IMG/VR virus record: IMGVR_UViG_3300009149_000246
Coordinates: 1 to 25,514 of that record
Length of the DNA stretch: 25,514 bases
Origin: a virus
Strand: one strand, 5' to 3'
Positions within the stretch are counted from its first letter, which is position 1; each line of letters starts with the position of its first letter. The notes beneath the pieces are model-generated. The model made no database searches. It saw only the letters and a list, made by a program, of their open reading frames with translations, and was not told the origin of the DNA. The position numbers and the translations under genes are program-made. Shown here piece after piece: positions 16,971 to 23,489 of this stretch.

Positions 16971-17012
16971 TGCTTCCCTTCATACCATTGGCCGTGGGTA
17001 TTTAGGGAAGCA
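16971..17012. terminator. Bidirectional intrinsic terminator between the convergent gene blocks
   Basis: TGCTTCCCT (16971-16979) pairs perfectly with AGGGAAGCA (17004-17012). Inside, after a 2/2 internal loop, ATACC (16982-16986) pairs with GGTAT (16997-17001). On the - strand the stem is followed directly by TTTTTTATTC, a good U-tract. On the + strand it is followed by AAGTTCTTTCTTTTT, a weaker one. It lies in the 118-bp gap between the last + gene and the last - gene and should stop transcription from both sides. Confidence 0.8.
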
Positions 17013-17084
17013 AAGTTCTTTCTTTTTAAATACTAACTGTTTTTCATATAATAAACTCTCGCTTATTTAAGTTTGGCCAATTTG

Positions 17085-17576
17085 TTATCTAATTGCTTGT
17101 ACGTTACTTCCCTTCATTTCACCTAGTTTTTCTTCACGAGTAAGAATAACTGCCTCTAAAGAACCTAAAACTTCAGCTTCAATAGCTATGGAAGCTAAAT
17201 CATCAAGATCAATTTTATGTGATTCAATGGCAACTTGGATCTCCATAAATTCTTTAACAGCTTTTTTAACACTATCATCTTCTAATTCAATATAAGAATT
17301 TGGAATGGGTTCACCTGCAGCTTGTACTACCTTCCCTTCAGCGTCTAGTTTCTCTACTGTAAGAGCGGGTTTAATCTCCCCTTCTTCAGTTAGCTCAACA
17401 TTCTTTTTTAAAACGTCTAAATAGGCATCTCTACCTTCAGCCATTTCTTTATCAATTTGCTTGATCATTCGAGTCAAGTTCCACGCTGCTTTTGTGGGTA
17501 GTTTTTGTGCTCCTAGAACTCGAAGTCCTTCTGATAGTGATGGTGAATTTAATTGTTCATAGCTTAAATTAAACAT
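17085..17576 (-). CDS. DUF1617-like phage protein
   Basis: This 163-residue protein starts at ATG 17576 with AAAGGAG about 10 nt upstream. The N-terminus has the pattern L-x-V-L-G-A-Q-K-LPTKAAWN-L-x-R-M-I-x-x-I-D-K-E-M. A variable linker follows, then 'EGEIKP' and acidic helices. The 'A-x-K-L-P-x-K-x-A-W ... R ... E' pattern resembles DUF1617-type phage proteins of unknown function. It is the last gene of the - strand block and is cut off from the rest of it by an oppositely oriented nuclease gene. Confidence 0.55.
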   Translation of the reverse strand: MFNLSYEQLNSPSLSEGLRVLGAQKLPTKAAWNLTRMIKQIDKEMAEGRDAYLDVLKKNVELTEEGEIKPALTVEKLDAEGKVVQAAGEPIPNSYIELEDDSVKKAVKEFMEIQVAIESHKIDLDDLASIAIEAEVLGSLEAVILTREEKLGEMKGSNVQAIR

Positions 17577-17590
17577 ACTCTTTTACTCCT

Positions 17591-17620
17591 TTGATATAGG
17601 AAATAATTTCCCTGTATAAT
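17591..17620 (+). promoter_or_regulatory. Near-consensus sigma70-type promoter enclosing an inverted repeat
   Basis: TTGATA (17591-17596) and TATAAT (17615-17620) are 18 bp apart. Between them GGAAAT-A-ATTTCC (17599-17611) is an inverted repeat with 6-bp arms, a natural operator position. The ATG of the + strand nuclease gene begins 8 nt after the -10 box, so the transcript would be leaderless. The Shine-Dalgarno sequence of the divergent - strand gene overlaps the -35 side. Confidence 0.7.
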
Positions 17621-17627
17621 ATTATTA

Positions 17628-18044
17628 ATGAATAGTAACCAAATTGGCCTGATGGCCGAATTAAAATTCCAAACTTTGGCAATCTCTAAAAATTTAAAAA
17701 TTAGTGCTCCAGTGTGTGCGTCTTCCCGGTATGACTTCATTGTTGATAATGGTATTAATCTTTTAAAAGTCCAAGTGAAAAGCACTAAGACTGAAAGAAA
17801 GAGAAAAAACACAGTAGCGTATGAAGTGGCATTGTGTGGTGGTGATAGGATGACTAAATATAGGTCAGATGAAGTAGATATGTTTTGCATATACTTAGAA
17901 GCTTTGGATATTTGGTATGTACTACCTGCTAAAAAAGTTAAAGATATAAAATACATAACCTTATTTCCTAATAGTGAAGATTCAAAATATGATGTTTACA
18001 AAGATGCTTGGGATTTATTCTATAATCCCGATAACAAAGAGTAA
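17628..18044 (+). CDS. PD-(D/E)XK endonuclease, group I intron-associated type, free-standing
   Basis: This 138-residue protein matches the PDDEXK_5 pattern (the group I intron homing endonuclease family that includes I-Ssp6803I). Glu11 lies in a GLMAELK helix, Asp36 in SRYDFIVD, and Gln49-x-Lys51 in LLKVQVKS. These give the E ... D ... (Q/E)-x-K metal-binding core. It probably cleaves DNA. It is the only + strand gene in the - strand replication block, has its own promoter, no ribosome binding site, and overlaps the VRR-NUC gene tail to tail by 25 nt. The closest reading is an inserted homing-type or moron nuclease; a recombination nuclease is the alternative. Confidence 0.75.
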   Translation: MNSNQIGLMAELKFQTLAISKNLKISAPVCASSRYDFIVDNGINLLKVQVKSTKTERKRKNTVAYEVALCGGDRMTKYRSDEVDMFCIYLEALDIWYVLPAKKVKDIKYITLFPNSEDSKYDVYKDAWDLFYNPDNKE

Positions 18045-18319
18045 ACTTCTTCCCAGTTTTCGGGATAAACTCTTAAACCTATTCCACCTGCTTTTCTTAT
18101 TAATTTTAAGTTATGGTTTTGAAGTAGTTCACCATCTCCACCATGCCCTTTTTTTCTAACTTTTAATTCCAGTGCTACAAATCTACCATTAACTAATCCA
18201 ATCACATCTGGAATACCAAACATTCCTACAAGCTGTACTTTGAACCACCATGACTTAGGTATTGATTTAAGTTTTGGTTTTATTCTAATCCAAAATACAG
18301 ATTCAGGTTGTTTTGCCAT
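18020..18319 (-). CDS. VRR-NUC domain nuclease
   Basis: This 99-residue protein is the size of the minimal phage VRR-NUC proteins. The PD-(D/E)XK core is visible: GIPDVIGLV (Asp38), FVALELKVRKKG (Glu51-x-Lys53) and LLQNHNLKLIRKAGG (Gln67). It ends with a GLRVYPENWEEVYSLL helix. Stand-alone phage VRR-NUC proteins cut branched DNA such as Holliday junctions and usually sit with SNF2 helicase and PolA genes, as here. The start ATG shares a base with the upstream TAA (TAATG), and no strong ribosome binding site is visible. Translation is therefore probably coupled. Confidence 0.85.
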   Translation of the reverse strand: MAKQPESVFWIRIKPKLKSIPKSWWFKVQLVGMFGIPDVIGLVNGRFVALELKVRKKGHGGDGELLQNHNLKLIRKAGGIGLRVYPENWEEVYSLLSGL

Positions 18320-18762
18320 TAGTCTCTATCTGTGACAAATTCTAAACTAACTGCATAGACATCAAAAGCTGAGTTATCATTTTTCTTTGCAATCTTTTTA
18401 CACTCTTTAACGTATTCTGTGTAGTGTTCATTCTTCCCTTCATCTTGTAGATCTTCAACTAAAACACACTCACATCTCACACACCAAATTTGTATACCTT
18501 CATGGCCTGAAAGGAATGTGTAGAATAGAGATTCAAGATCTTGCATAGCTCCCATAAGGTGCATTTCATTTGTAGTACACATCATTGCTGCTAGTGCATT
18601 TTTTGAATCATTAATAAATAAAACTTCAGTAGAAATATCAGCTACATTTTCTTCACCTAGTTGTAGCCCTACTCCCATTACATCTGGTTCATTAATTTCT
18701 TCTTCACCTAAAATTTTTGCTTCTTCTTCTTCGATGTCTAATTGTTGTTCTTGAATTTCCAT
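18319..18762 (-). CDS. Acidic phage protein of unknown function
   Basis: This 147-residue protein starts at ATG 18762 with AAAGGAG about 8 nt upstream. The first ~35 residues are Glu-rich. The centre has several Met and Cys residues, including a WCVRCECVLVED segment with a C-x-x-C-x-C arrangement (residues ~93-98) that could bind metal. The C-terminus is a mixed alpha/beta stretch ending in EFVTDRD. It lies between PolA and VRR-NUC and is coupled to both. I do not recognise a family. Confidence 0.55.
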   Translation of the reverse strand: MEIQEQQLDIEEEEAKILGEEEINEPDVMGVGLQLGEENVADISTEVLFINDSKNALAAMMCTTNEMHLMGAMQDLESLFYTFLSGHEGIQIWCVRCECVLVEDLQDEGKNEHYTEYVKECKKIAKKNDNSAFDVYAVSLEFVTDRD

Positions 18763-18763
18763 A

Positions 18764-19201
18764 TTACGCTCCTTTATAAGCTAGTTTTTCACCCCATGAT
18801 TTCTTAGAGAAATCAACACCTACTGTATATGGTAGGTGTTTAGTTGGGGCAACATTTTCCATAATTTCTTTTAACAACGGCACTAAGTAAAATTCATCGT
18901 TGTGAATGTCAAAAAGTAATTCGTCATGTACCTGCAGTATCATCTTAGACTTTGTACCCTGTAGTAAAGCAAAACATTTGATCATAGCTCTTTTAATCCA
19001 ATCTGCAGTTTCACCTTGGATAAGGTAGTTAGGGCCTTTGTATGCAAAATTCTTAATTTTAAAGGTGTACTTCCTACCAAAATCATTAAACAAAGCTCCC
19101 TGTTCTGCAGCTTCAATTGTTCTTTTAACAAATGCTTCAACTGCAGGTAGTTTAGAAAAGTAGGTTTGTTTTAGGTCTTTTGCTTTTGTTAATATCTCCA
19201 C
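18764..19201 (-). CDS. Family A DNA polymerase, C-terminal palm part (after in-frame TGA)
   Basis: The frame continues from the N-terminal part after a single TGA (19259-19261), with 19 further codons before the only in-frame start-like codon, GTG at 19201. The 145 residues contain the rest of a PolA domain: YFSKLPAVEAF, GRKYTF, LIQGETADWIKRAM, and motif C VHDEL with catalytic Asp93. No Shine-Dalgarno is visible before the GTG. Separate initiation is thus weakly supported, and stop readthrough or an error/mutation in the TGA codon is more likely. Joined to the upstream part it gives a protein of about 640 residues, a usual size for phage PolA. Confidence 0.85.
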   Translation of the reverse strand: MEILTKAKDLKQTYFSKLPAVEAFVKRTIEAAEQGALFNDFGRKYTFKIKNFAYKGPNYLIQGETADWIKRAMIKCFALLQGTKSKMILQVHDELLFDIHNDEFYLVPLLKEIMENVAPTKHLPYTVGVDFSKKSWGEKLAYKGA

Positions 19202-19258
19202 ACCATGTTCAACATCATTTATACTTAACTCTAATTCGTTTGCTATTCTGATATTGTT

Positions 19259-20686
19259 TCATTGAAAATCTCTAAAGAAATGGTACTTCTGAATTAATTT
19301 TAAAATGTGTTCAGGTAAATGAGATCCATATAAACCCATTGCCATAACTGCAATCCCGCCACCGTATAAAAGGAGAAAATTCATCATTTTAGCTTTATCC
19401 CGGTCATTAATCTCCATTTGATTATCAGTGGCAGTATGGACATCTAAACCTGTTAGCACCTGTTCAATAACTCCCATCTCTTCAGCTTTGTTAAGCATCA
19501 TACGATATTCAAATTGATCAAAGTCTAGTGCAAATAATGTGTGATCTTTGGAGCGGGGTAGAAAAGCTTTTCTTACGGGAAATCTGGAATTGGCTTCATT
19601 TCTCTTTGGAACCTGCTGTAAGTTAGGGTCACTGGAACTAAAGCGGCCTGTTCTTGTTGCTGCTTGATTAAGACTTGCATGGATAAAGCAAGATTCATCT
19701 GAGTGGTAAATATATGAAGCAAAGAATGATGCTTTTTTATTGCAGCTTCTAAAGTCTCTAATAGCTTTAGCGATTGGGGTGTTAAGGTTTTCGAGAACAT
19801 CTTTTGTAAACGATGGATTACCCTTTTCTGTAACTGGGTATTTATATCCAAGCGATGTAAAAGATTCAGCATGTCTTTTTCCAGAATCGACAAATTCAAA
19901 ACCAGAAATTTCTCTGTATCTTTCTTTGACTTTAATGGCTTCATTTGTGTAGTGATCATAAGCTTCCTCACAATACTTTAAGTCTACCTTAATTCCCTCC
20001 CGCTTCATAGTAGCTAGAACTGGAACTAGATCTCTTTCAGTTTGAACAGAATCTTCCCATCCAAAAGGGTTAGGTATAGACATTAATTGTTGAAAGTAGT
20101 GGATACCTAAATCATAGGTTATTCTTGCATCTTGATTGGCATATTTAAACATTATTTCAAATGGAACCAAGTGAAAAAAGTATTCTGTTTCAGGTGTCTT
20201 TTTTCCACGTACTTGAAATTTTCTGAAAAGTTTATGTTGTACACAATAAGCTTTTACAATATCAGATTTAGCTTCACCAATATCCTTTGCTAATGTTGCC
20301 ATTCCAATTGCAAAGCGGTCATTATTTACTAATCTTGCTAATGATTCATTTGGATAGATCCTAATTTTTGAAAGATCTGCATTTTCCATTACCATCATTA
20401 ATATATCAAACACAGGATTTTGCATAAAAATACGGCCTGTGAAGTTTTCTAAAATTTTAGGTATAAAGTTTCTGTTAAGTGGGAGTTCTATATTCCTAAG
20501 ATGATCAGGGTGAGAATTAAAATTAAAATAATATTCTTCATCTTTTGTCCCTATAGTTATACAAAATAATCTATGTCCTTTATGATAATAAAGTCCTTCA
20601 GTTTCAGTGTCAAATGAGATGTAGGGAGAATCTACTATGGCCTCAACAGCTTTGGTAAATGTGCTCGGAGTGACCATAATAGACAT
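19259..20686 (-). CDS. Family A DNA polymerase, N-terminal exonuclease and fingers part
   Basis: This 475-residue ORF is replicative PolA, 3'-5' exonuclease plus most of the polymerase domain. Exo I is DTET (Asp26, Glu28), Exo II N-x-x-x-D (Asn90, Asp94) and Exo III Y-x-x-x-D (Tyr182, Asp186). The PolA signature T-R-T-G-R-F-S-S ... PNLQQVP is at ~344-360. Motif A is ALDFDQFEYR (Asp388). Motif B, the O-helix, is R429 ... K433-x-x-NF-x-x-x-YG442. The ORF ends at TGA 33 residues after motif B, before motif C. There is no 5'-3' exonuclease domain, as usual for phages. It starts 4 nt after the stop of a small upstream gene. Confidence 0.9.
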   Translation of the reverse strand: MSIMVTPSTFTKAVEAIVDSPYISFDTETEGLYYHKGHRLFCITIGTKDEEYYFNFNSHPDHLRNIELPLNRNFIPKILENFTGRIFMQNPVFDILMMVMENADLSKIRIYPNESLARLVNNDRFAIGMATLAKDIGEAKSDIVKAYCVQHKLFRKFQVRGKKTPETEYFFHLVPFEIMFKYANQDARITYDLGIHYFQQLMSIPNPFGWEDSVQTERDLVPVLATMKREGIKVDLKYCEEAYDHYTNEAIKVKERYREISGFEFVDSGKRHAESFTSLGYKYPVTEKGNPSFTKDVLENLNTPIAKAIRDFRSCNKKASFFASYIYHSDESCFIHASLNQAATRTGRFSSSDPNLQQVPKRNEANSRFPVRKAFLPRSKDHTLFALDFDQFEYRMMLNKAEEMGVIEQVLTGLDVHTATDNQMEINDRDKAKMMNFLLLYGGGIAVMAMGLYGSHLPEHILKLIQKYHFFRDFQ

Positions 20687-20690
20687 TAAA

Positions 20691-20903
20691 CTATTTCCAA
20701 GTAGAGATTAATTTAGTTTTCTTTGCAGATACTAAAACTTGGTTAATAAAAGCGGCTTTAGATAGATTCATCTTTTTAGCTTCTTTCATAACCCAGTCTC
20801 CAGTTTTCTGATCTGTGTAACTATAAAGTTTAACAGGTACAGGAGTGGCGGTCTTTTTGGAAATAACTTTCTTTGTTACTGCTTTTCTTGGTAGTGTTCT
20901 CAT
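20691..20903 (-). CDS. Small basic protein, possible ribbon-helix-helix DNA-binding protein
   Basis: The start is ATG 20903 with AAAGGAG about 10 nt upstream; an earlier in-frame start at 20936 has no such site. The 70-residue protein has a basic N-terminal tail of about 25 residues (Arg/Lys/Thr). Then VKLYSYTD resembles a beta strand, followed by two helices (GDWVMKEAKKMNL and SKAAFINQVLVSA). The strand-helix-helix layout with S-x-x-x-F-I in the second helix fits Arc/MetJ-type repressors. It lies between DnaQ-like and PolA genes. The fold is inferred from pattern only. Confidence 0.6.
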   Translation of the reverse strand: MRTLPRKAVTKKVISKKTATPVPVKLYSYTDQKTGDWVMKEAKKMNLSKAAFINQVLVSAKKTKLISTWK

Positions 20904-20914
20904 TTTTGTCTCCT

Positions 20915-21664
20915 TTAGACTTCTTCTACAGGACATGGAAATTCCATATTATTAATTAATATTAATTTTGATTCTAAAACCCATGTCTTTGAATCGGGAT
21001 GCCATTTAAATCCAAGGTTTTTTACACCGTCTTTAATGGTGTTGAAATCTTCCATTGCTTGTTTGAAATTTCCGTTACGCTCTTTAGGGTATTGGAATTT
21101 TGCAATCAACTTTACAATTGGAGATTCAGCAATGGCCTGAACTTCTTCCCAAGGGTACATTGCCATAACCTTTAACATGGAGAGAACATCGGCTACAGCT
21201 CTATGTGGAAATGGGTTAGCAAAACCATGAAACGCTTGAAGGTAAGTTAGGTTTCTTGATTTACAATTATTTGGAAATGGTATATCTGTCATGGTGTCAA
21301 TCAAAGTTTTACCGGGTGTTCTTAACCCTAGAGCTTTGAAGCGGGATGCCATGATTGGTATGTCAAAATTTCTACCATTGTGAGCTACTAAATAATTAGC
21401 TTCAAATGCCATGTCAGAAAACTTATTTAACGCATCTAATTCATTAACACCATGATTGTTACACATTTCAGTTGTGATCCCGGTGTACTCTACAGCTTCA
21501 GGAGAAACTTCTTTTCCTTCAGGTTGTACTAATGTGTTGTAAATTTCTAATGGCATGTTGGTATCTGTATCCCAAAGAACACAACCAATTTCTGTTATCC
21601 AATTTTCTTCTTTAGGTAGATTAAAAGCTCCACCTGTCTCTAAGTCAAATCCTAATACTTTCAT
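20915..21664 (-). CDS. DnaQ-like DEDDh 3'-5' exonuclease
   Basis: This 249-residue protein has all motifs of the DEDDh exonuclease superfamily. FDLETGG gives Asp7 and Glu9, HNGRNFDIP gives Asp101, and HRAVADV gives His154 and Asp159. The conserved SPEAVEYTGIT segment typical of DnaQ/PolC-epsilon proteins is at ~54-64. Residues ~175-249 form an extra C-terminal domain with KWHPDSKTWVLE. It probably removes nucleotides from 3' ends in replication, repair or RNA turnover. The PolA here also seems to have its own exonuclease site, so this is an additional activity. Its ATG overlaps the upstream TGA. Confidence 0.85.
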   Translation of the reverse strand: MKVLGFDLETGGAFNLPKEENWITEIGCVLWDTDTNMPLEIYNTLVQPEGKEVSPEAVEYTGITTEMCNNHGVNELDALNKFSDMAFEANYLVAHNGRNFDIPIMASRFKALGLRTPGKTLIDTMTDIPFPNNCKSRNLTYLQAFHGFANPFPHRAVADVLSMLKVMAMYPWEEVQAIAESPIVKLIAKFQYPKERNGNFKQAMEDFNTIKDGVKNLGFKWHPDSKTWVLESKLILINNMEFPCPVEEV

Positions 21665-21894
21665 TTTGATTTCCTTTTATGTTTATTGAATCTTTTACGA
21701 ATATCTTTAAAATTACTTAGTGCTATAACTTTGTTCGATTTTTTAACGGTTATACTGTATGCGAAATCTAAACGATAGATACAGTCTTGAATTATTCCTT
21801 CAAGGTTTTTAATGGTTTCTTCTTGGGTATATTCTTTGGTAGTGGCATAGGCTTTTGCTTTTCCCACTTTATCATTTCCCATAATAAAATTCAT
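21661..21894 (-). CDS. Small basic protein, unknown
   Basis: I prefer ATG 21894, with AAAAGGAG about 6 nt upstream, giving 77 residues. A TTG at 21975 would extend the frame over a strong hairpin and has no ribosome binding site. The protein has an NLEGIIQDCIYRLD helix, a short beta segment and a very basic C-terminus (RKRFNKHKRKSK), suggesting nucleic-acid contact. It ends by ATGA overlap with the exonuclease gene. No family is recognised. Confidence 0.5.
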   Translation of the reverse strand: MNFIMGNDKVGKAKAYATTKEYTQEETIKNLEGIIQDCIYRLDFAYSITVKKSNKVIALSNFKDIRKRFNKHKRKSK

Positions 21895-21914
21895 ACCTAC
21901 TCCTTTTAAATAGG

Positions 21915-21956
21915 CCCACTCCTTCGATGAATAGTAATTCACGTACCGGGAGTGGG
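21915..21956 (-). promoter_or_regulatory. Long hairpin in an untranslated leader
   Basis: CCCACTCC (21915-21922) pairs with GGAGTGGG (21949-21956), and inside the loop TGAAT (21928-21932) pairs with ATTCA (21937-21941) around a 4-nt loop. It lies in a ~116-nt gap, unusually long for this block, and ends about 9 nt before the ribosome binding site of the small basic gene. No U-tract follows, so it is not a standard terminator. A role in translation control, RNA processing or mRNA stability is possible. Confidence 0.55.
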
Positions 21957-22010
21957 GGATCTTATAGAATCTCAAACTTTAACTTCACTATAACTCAGCA
22001 AAAGTTTTAC

Positions 22011-22787
22011 CTAAAAATTTACGTTGTTTAACTTTTCTTCAGCATCAGCTTTTGTGACTGTTTTTGGTGCTGATTTTTGTTCAGTTGGAGCATCTTGCTG
22101 TGCCATGAATTTAGCTTTAGTGGTATTGAACTCATTGAAGTATTGGATACAAACTTCAGTTTCTTTTGCAGTTGCATCTCTACCTATAGAGAGATCCGCT
22201 CCCCACCAAGTATCCTCACCATTTGTTCTTTGAGATATTGAAGCTCTAAAAACTCTTTGATGTGAAGAGATACCTTTAGCACCTAATCTTTGAATAACAG
22301 AATTTAACTTTTTAGTTTCTTTAACTGCAGTTGATCTAAATGCAAATTCATAAGGCATTTCAAGGCCGTCTTTGATTTCTTCTGGTAAAAGAACAACATA
22401 AGAAAAATGAAATGTTCTAGTTAATAATTTACCATCAACTTCTTCTTCCCAAGGTAATTCATTGGCATTTACACCGGGAAATTTAGCTACAAAATCTTTT
22501 GTGTTCTTGTCTTTAACAACCCAATATTTCATAACTCCCACAATCATAAAATCTAATGGCTTTGCTTCTTCATCTTTGTAACCCTTATGAGCAAGCTCAA
22601 TTTCTGGTTCTTGAAGATTAACAATTGAACCTTGTCTACACTTCTCTTCTTTAACGAAATCAGATCCCGGTTGCATAAGTGTTAATCTACCTTGTTGAAC
22701 ATCATCATTAGATAGATCACCTGCAATACCACCCTGTACTTCAGTTGATACTGCATTACCTTTTGTTTTTGCTACTTGTTTTGTCAT
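22011..22787 (-). CDS. Putative ssDNA-binding-type phage protein
   Basis: This 258-residue protein has a strong AAGGAGC site. The N-terminus contains DLSNDDVQQGRLTLMQPGS, then beta-rich segments (KPLDFMIVGVMKYWVV, RTFHFSYVVLLPEEI, PYEFAFRSTAV) consistent with an OB-like or SSB-like domain. A polar linker (Gln/Lys/Pro/Thr-rich) and a short acidic tip ending in Phe follow (AEEKLNNVNF). Disordered linker plus acidic aromatic tail is typical of SSB proteins. The position, between helicase and PolA genes, also fits. No diagnostic residue proves ssDNA binding, so this is inference. Confidence 0.45.
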   Translation of the reverse strand: MTKQVAKTKGNAVSTEVQGGIAGDLSNDDVQQGRLTLMQPGSDFVKEEKCRQGSIVNLQEPEIELAHKGYKDEEAKPLDFMIVGVMKYWVVKDKNTKDFVAKFPGVNANELPWEEEVDGKLLTRTFHFSYVVLLPEEIKDGLEMPYEFAFRSTAVKETKKLNSVIQRLGAKGISSHQRVFRASISQRTNGEDTWWGADLSIGRDATAKETEVCIQYFNEFNTTKAKFMAQQDAPTEQKSAPKTVTKADAEEKLNNVNF

Positions 22788-22797
22788 TTTCAGCTCC

Positions 22798-23247
22798 TTA
22801 CTTTTTCTTAGTTAGTGAATATTTTGTCCAAGGGTCTTTTCTTAAAACTCCCGGTGGAATAAAATTAAAATCATTTCTTGCTTCAGCAATTTCTACTTCA
22901 GACTTAACATAAGAATTAAGAGAAGCTGCGTTAACAGTAATCATTGATGTGTACATTTCTTTTTCTTTTAAATAAGCAAAAAATTCTTCTTTAGATTCAT
23001 CGTCTTTTGGAAGGATATAACCTTCTTCAAGTTTTGCTGTGAATGTACCAACTTTAGAAATGTATTTTTTCATCTCTAACTTTTCAAGCATCATGCCTAC
23101 TTCATGGCATTTTTCTTCATAATTACACCAAACTTTAGCGTTTAAATCTTTGTTGTATTTGTGCGTTGCTTTTAAATCAAAAGCTTCAGCGATTGTTGAC
23201 TCCAGTTTGGATACTGTGATGTCATCTGCAATTGGTTTATCTAACAT
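22798..23247 (-). CDS. Phage replication-block protein, unknown
   Basis: The start is ATG 23247, about 7 nt after AAGGAA, giving 149 residues. A further ATG at 23271 lacks a ribosome binding site. The protein is mostly helical, with a EFFAYLKEKEM segment, then a TVNAASLNSYVKSEVE helix and a basic end (KYSLTKKK). The same 'FF-x-(W/Y)-L-x-x ... LNS-(F/Y)' layout occurs, as I remember it, in small proteins next to phage SSB or recombination genes. I cannot assign a function. It overlaps the previous gene by 11 nt and sits 10 nt before the SSB-like gene. Confidence 0.5.
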   Translation of the reverse strand: MLDKPIADDITVSKLESTIAEAFDLKATHKYNKDLNAKVWCNYEEKCHEVGMMLEKLEMKKYISKVGTFTAKLEEGYILPKDDESKEEFFAYLKEKEMYTSMITVNAASLNSYVKSEVEIAEARNDFNFIPPGVLRKDPWTKYSLTKKK

Positions 23248-23470
23248 GTGAGTTCCTTGAATAAGTTTCAAACATTGATTTCAATGCTCTTATATGATCT
23301 TCATCTAAATATTTAGGTGGTACTACCAATGTTGTTCCATTGAATTTATTTTGTAAGCAAAAACAATATCTAATAATTTCACTAGAAATTTCTTTTGCTT
23401 GGGCTTCATTTTCTTGTTTCTTTAATAGTTCTAGGTATTCATCATAATCAATTGTAATTCGTTTAGTCAT
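23237..23470 (-). CDS. Small protein, unknown, first gene after an internal promoter
   Basis: The start is ATG 23470, preceded by AAAGGAG with 6 nt spacing. The 77-residue protein begins MTKRITIDYDEYLELLKKQE: a strand followed by a helix, as in short phage regulators or chaperone-like proteins. It has a CFCLQNKFNG segment and ends in a helix (EDHIRALKSMFETY). There is no recognised family. It lies directly downstream of the palindrome-containing promoter and could be the regulator or first product of that transcript. Confidence 0.5.
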   Translation of the reverse strand: MTKRITIDYDEYLELLKKQENEAQAKEISSEIIRYCFCLQNKFNGTTLVVPPKYLDEDHIRALKSMFETYSRNSHVR

Positions 23471-23489
23471 TGGATCTCCTTTGCGAACA

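Noticed and set aside
17564-17956. 130-residue ORF on the - strand across the + strand nuclease gene
   Set aside because: It lies antisense to a gene with clear PD-(D/E)XK motifs and its own promoter, and shows no motif or ribosome binding site of its own.
19202-19261. Group I intron or intein as the cause of the split polymerase
   Set aside because: Only one stop codon and 57 nt separate the two ORFs, with the same frame throughout. There is no room for an intron or intein.
21895-21975. N-terminal extension of the small basic gene from TTG 21975
   Set aside because: There is no ribosome binding site before the TTG, a strong hairpin lies across it, and ATG 21894 has an excellent AAAAGGAG.
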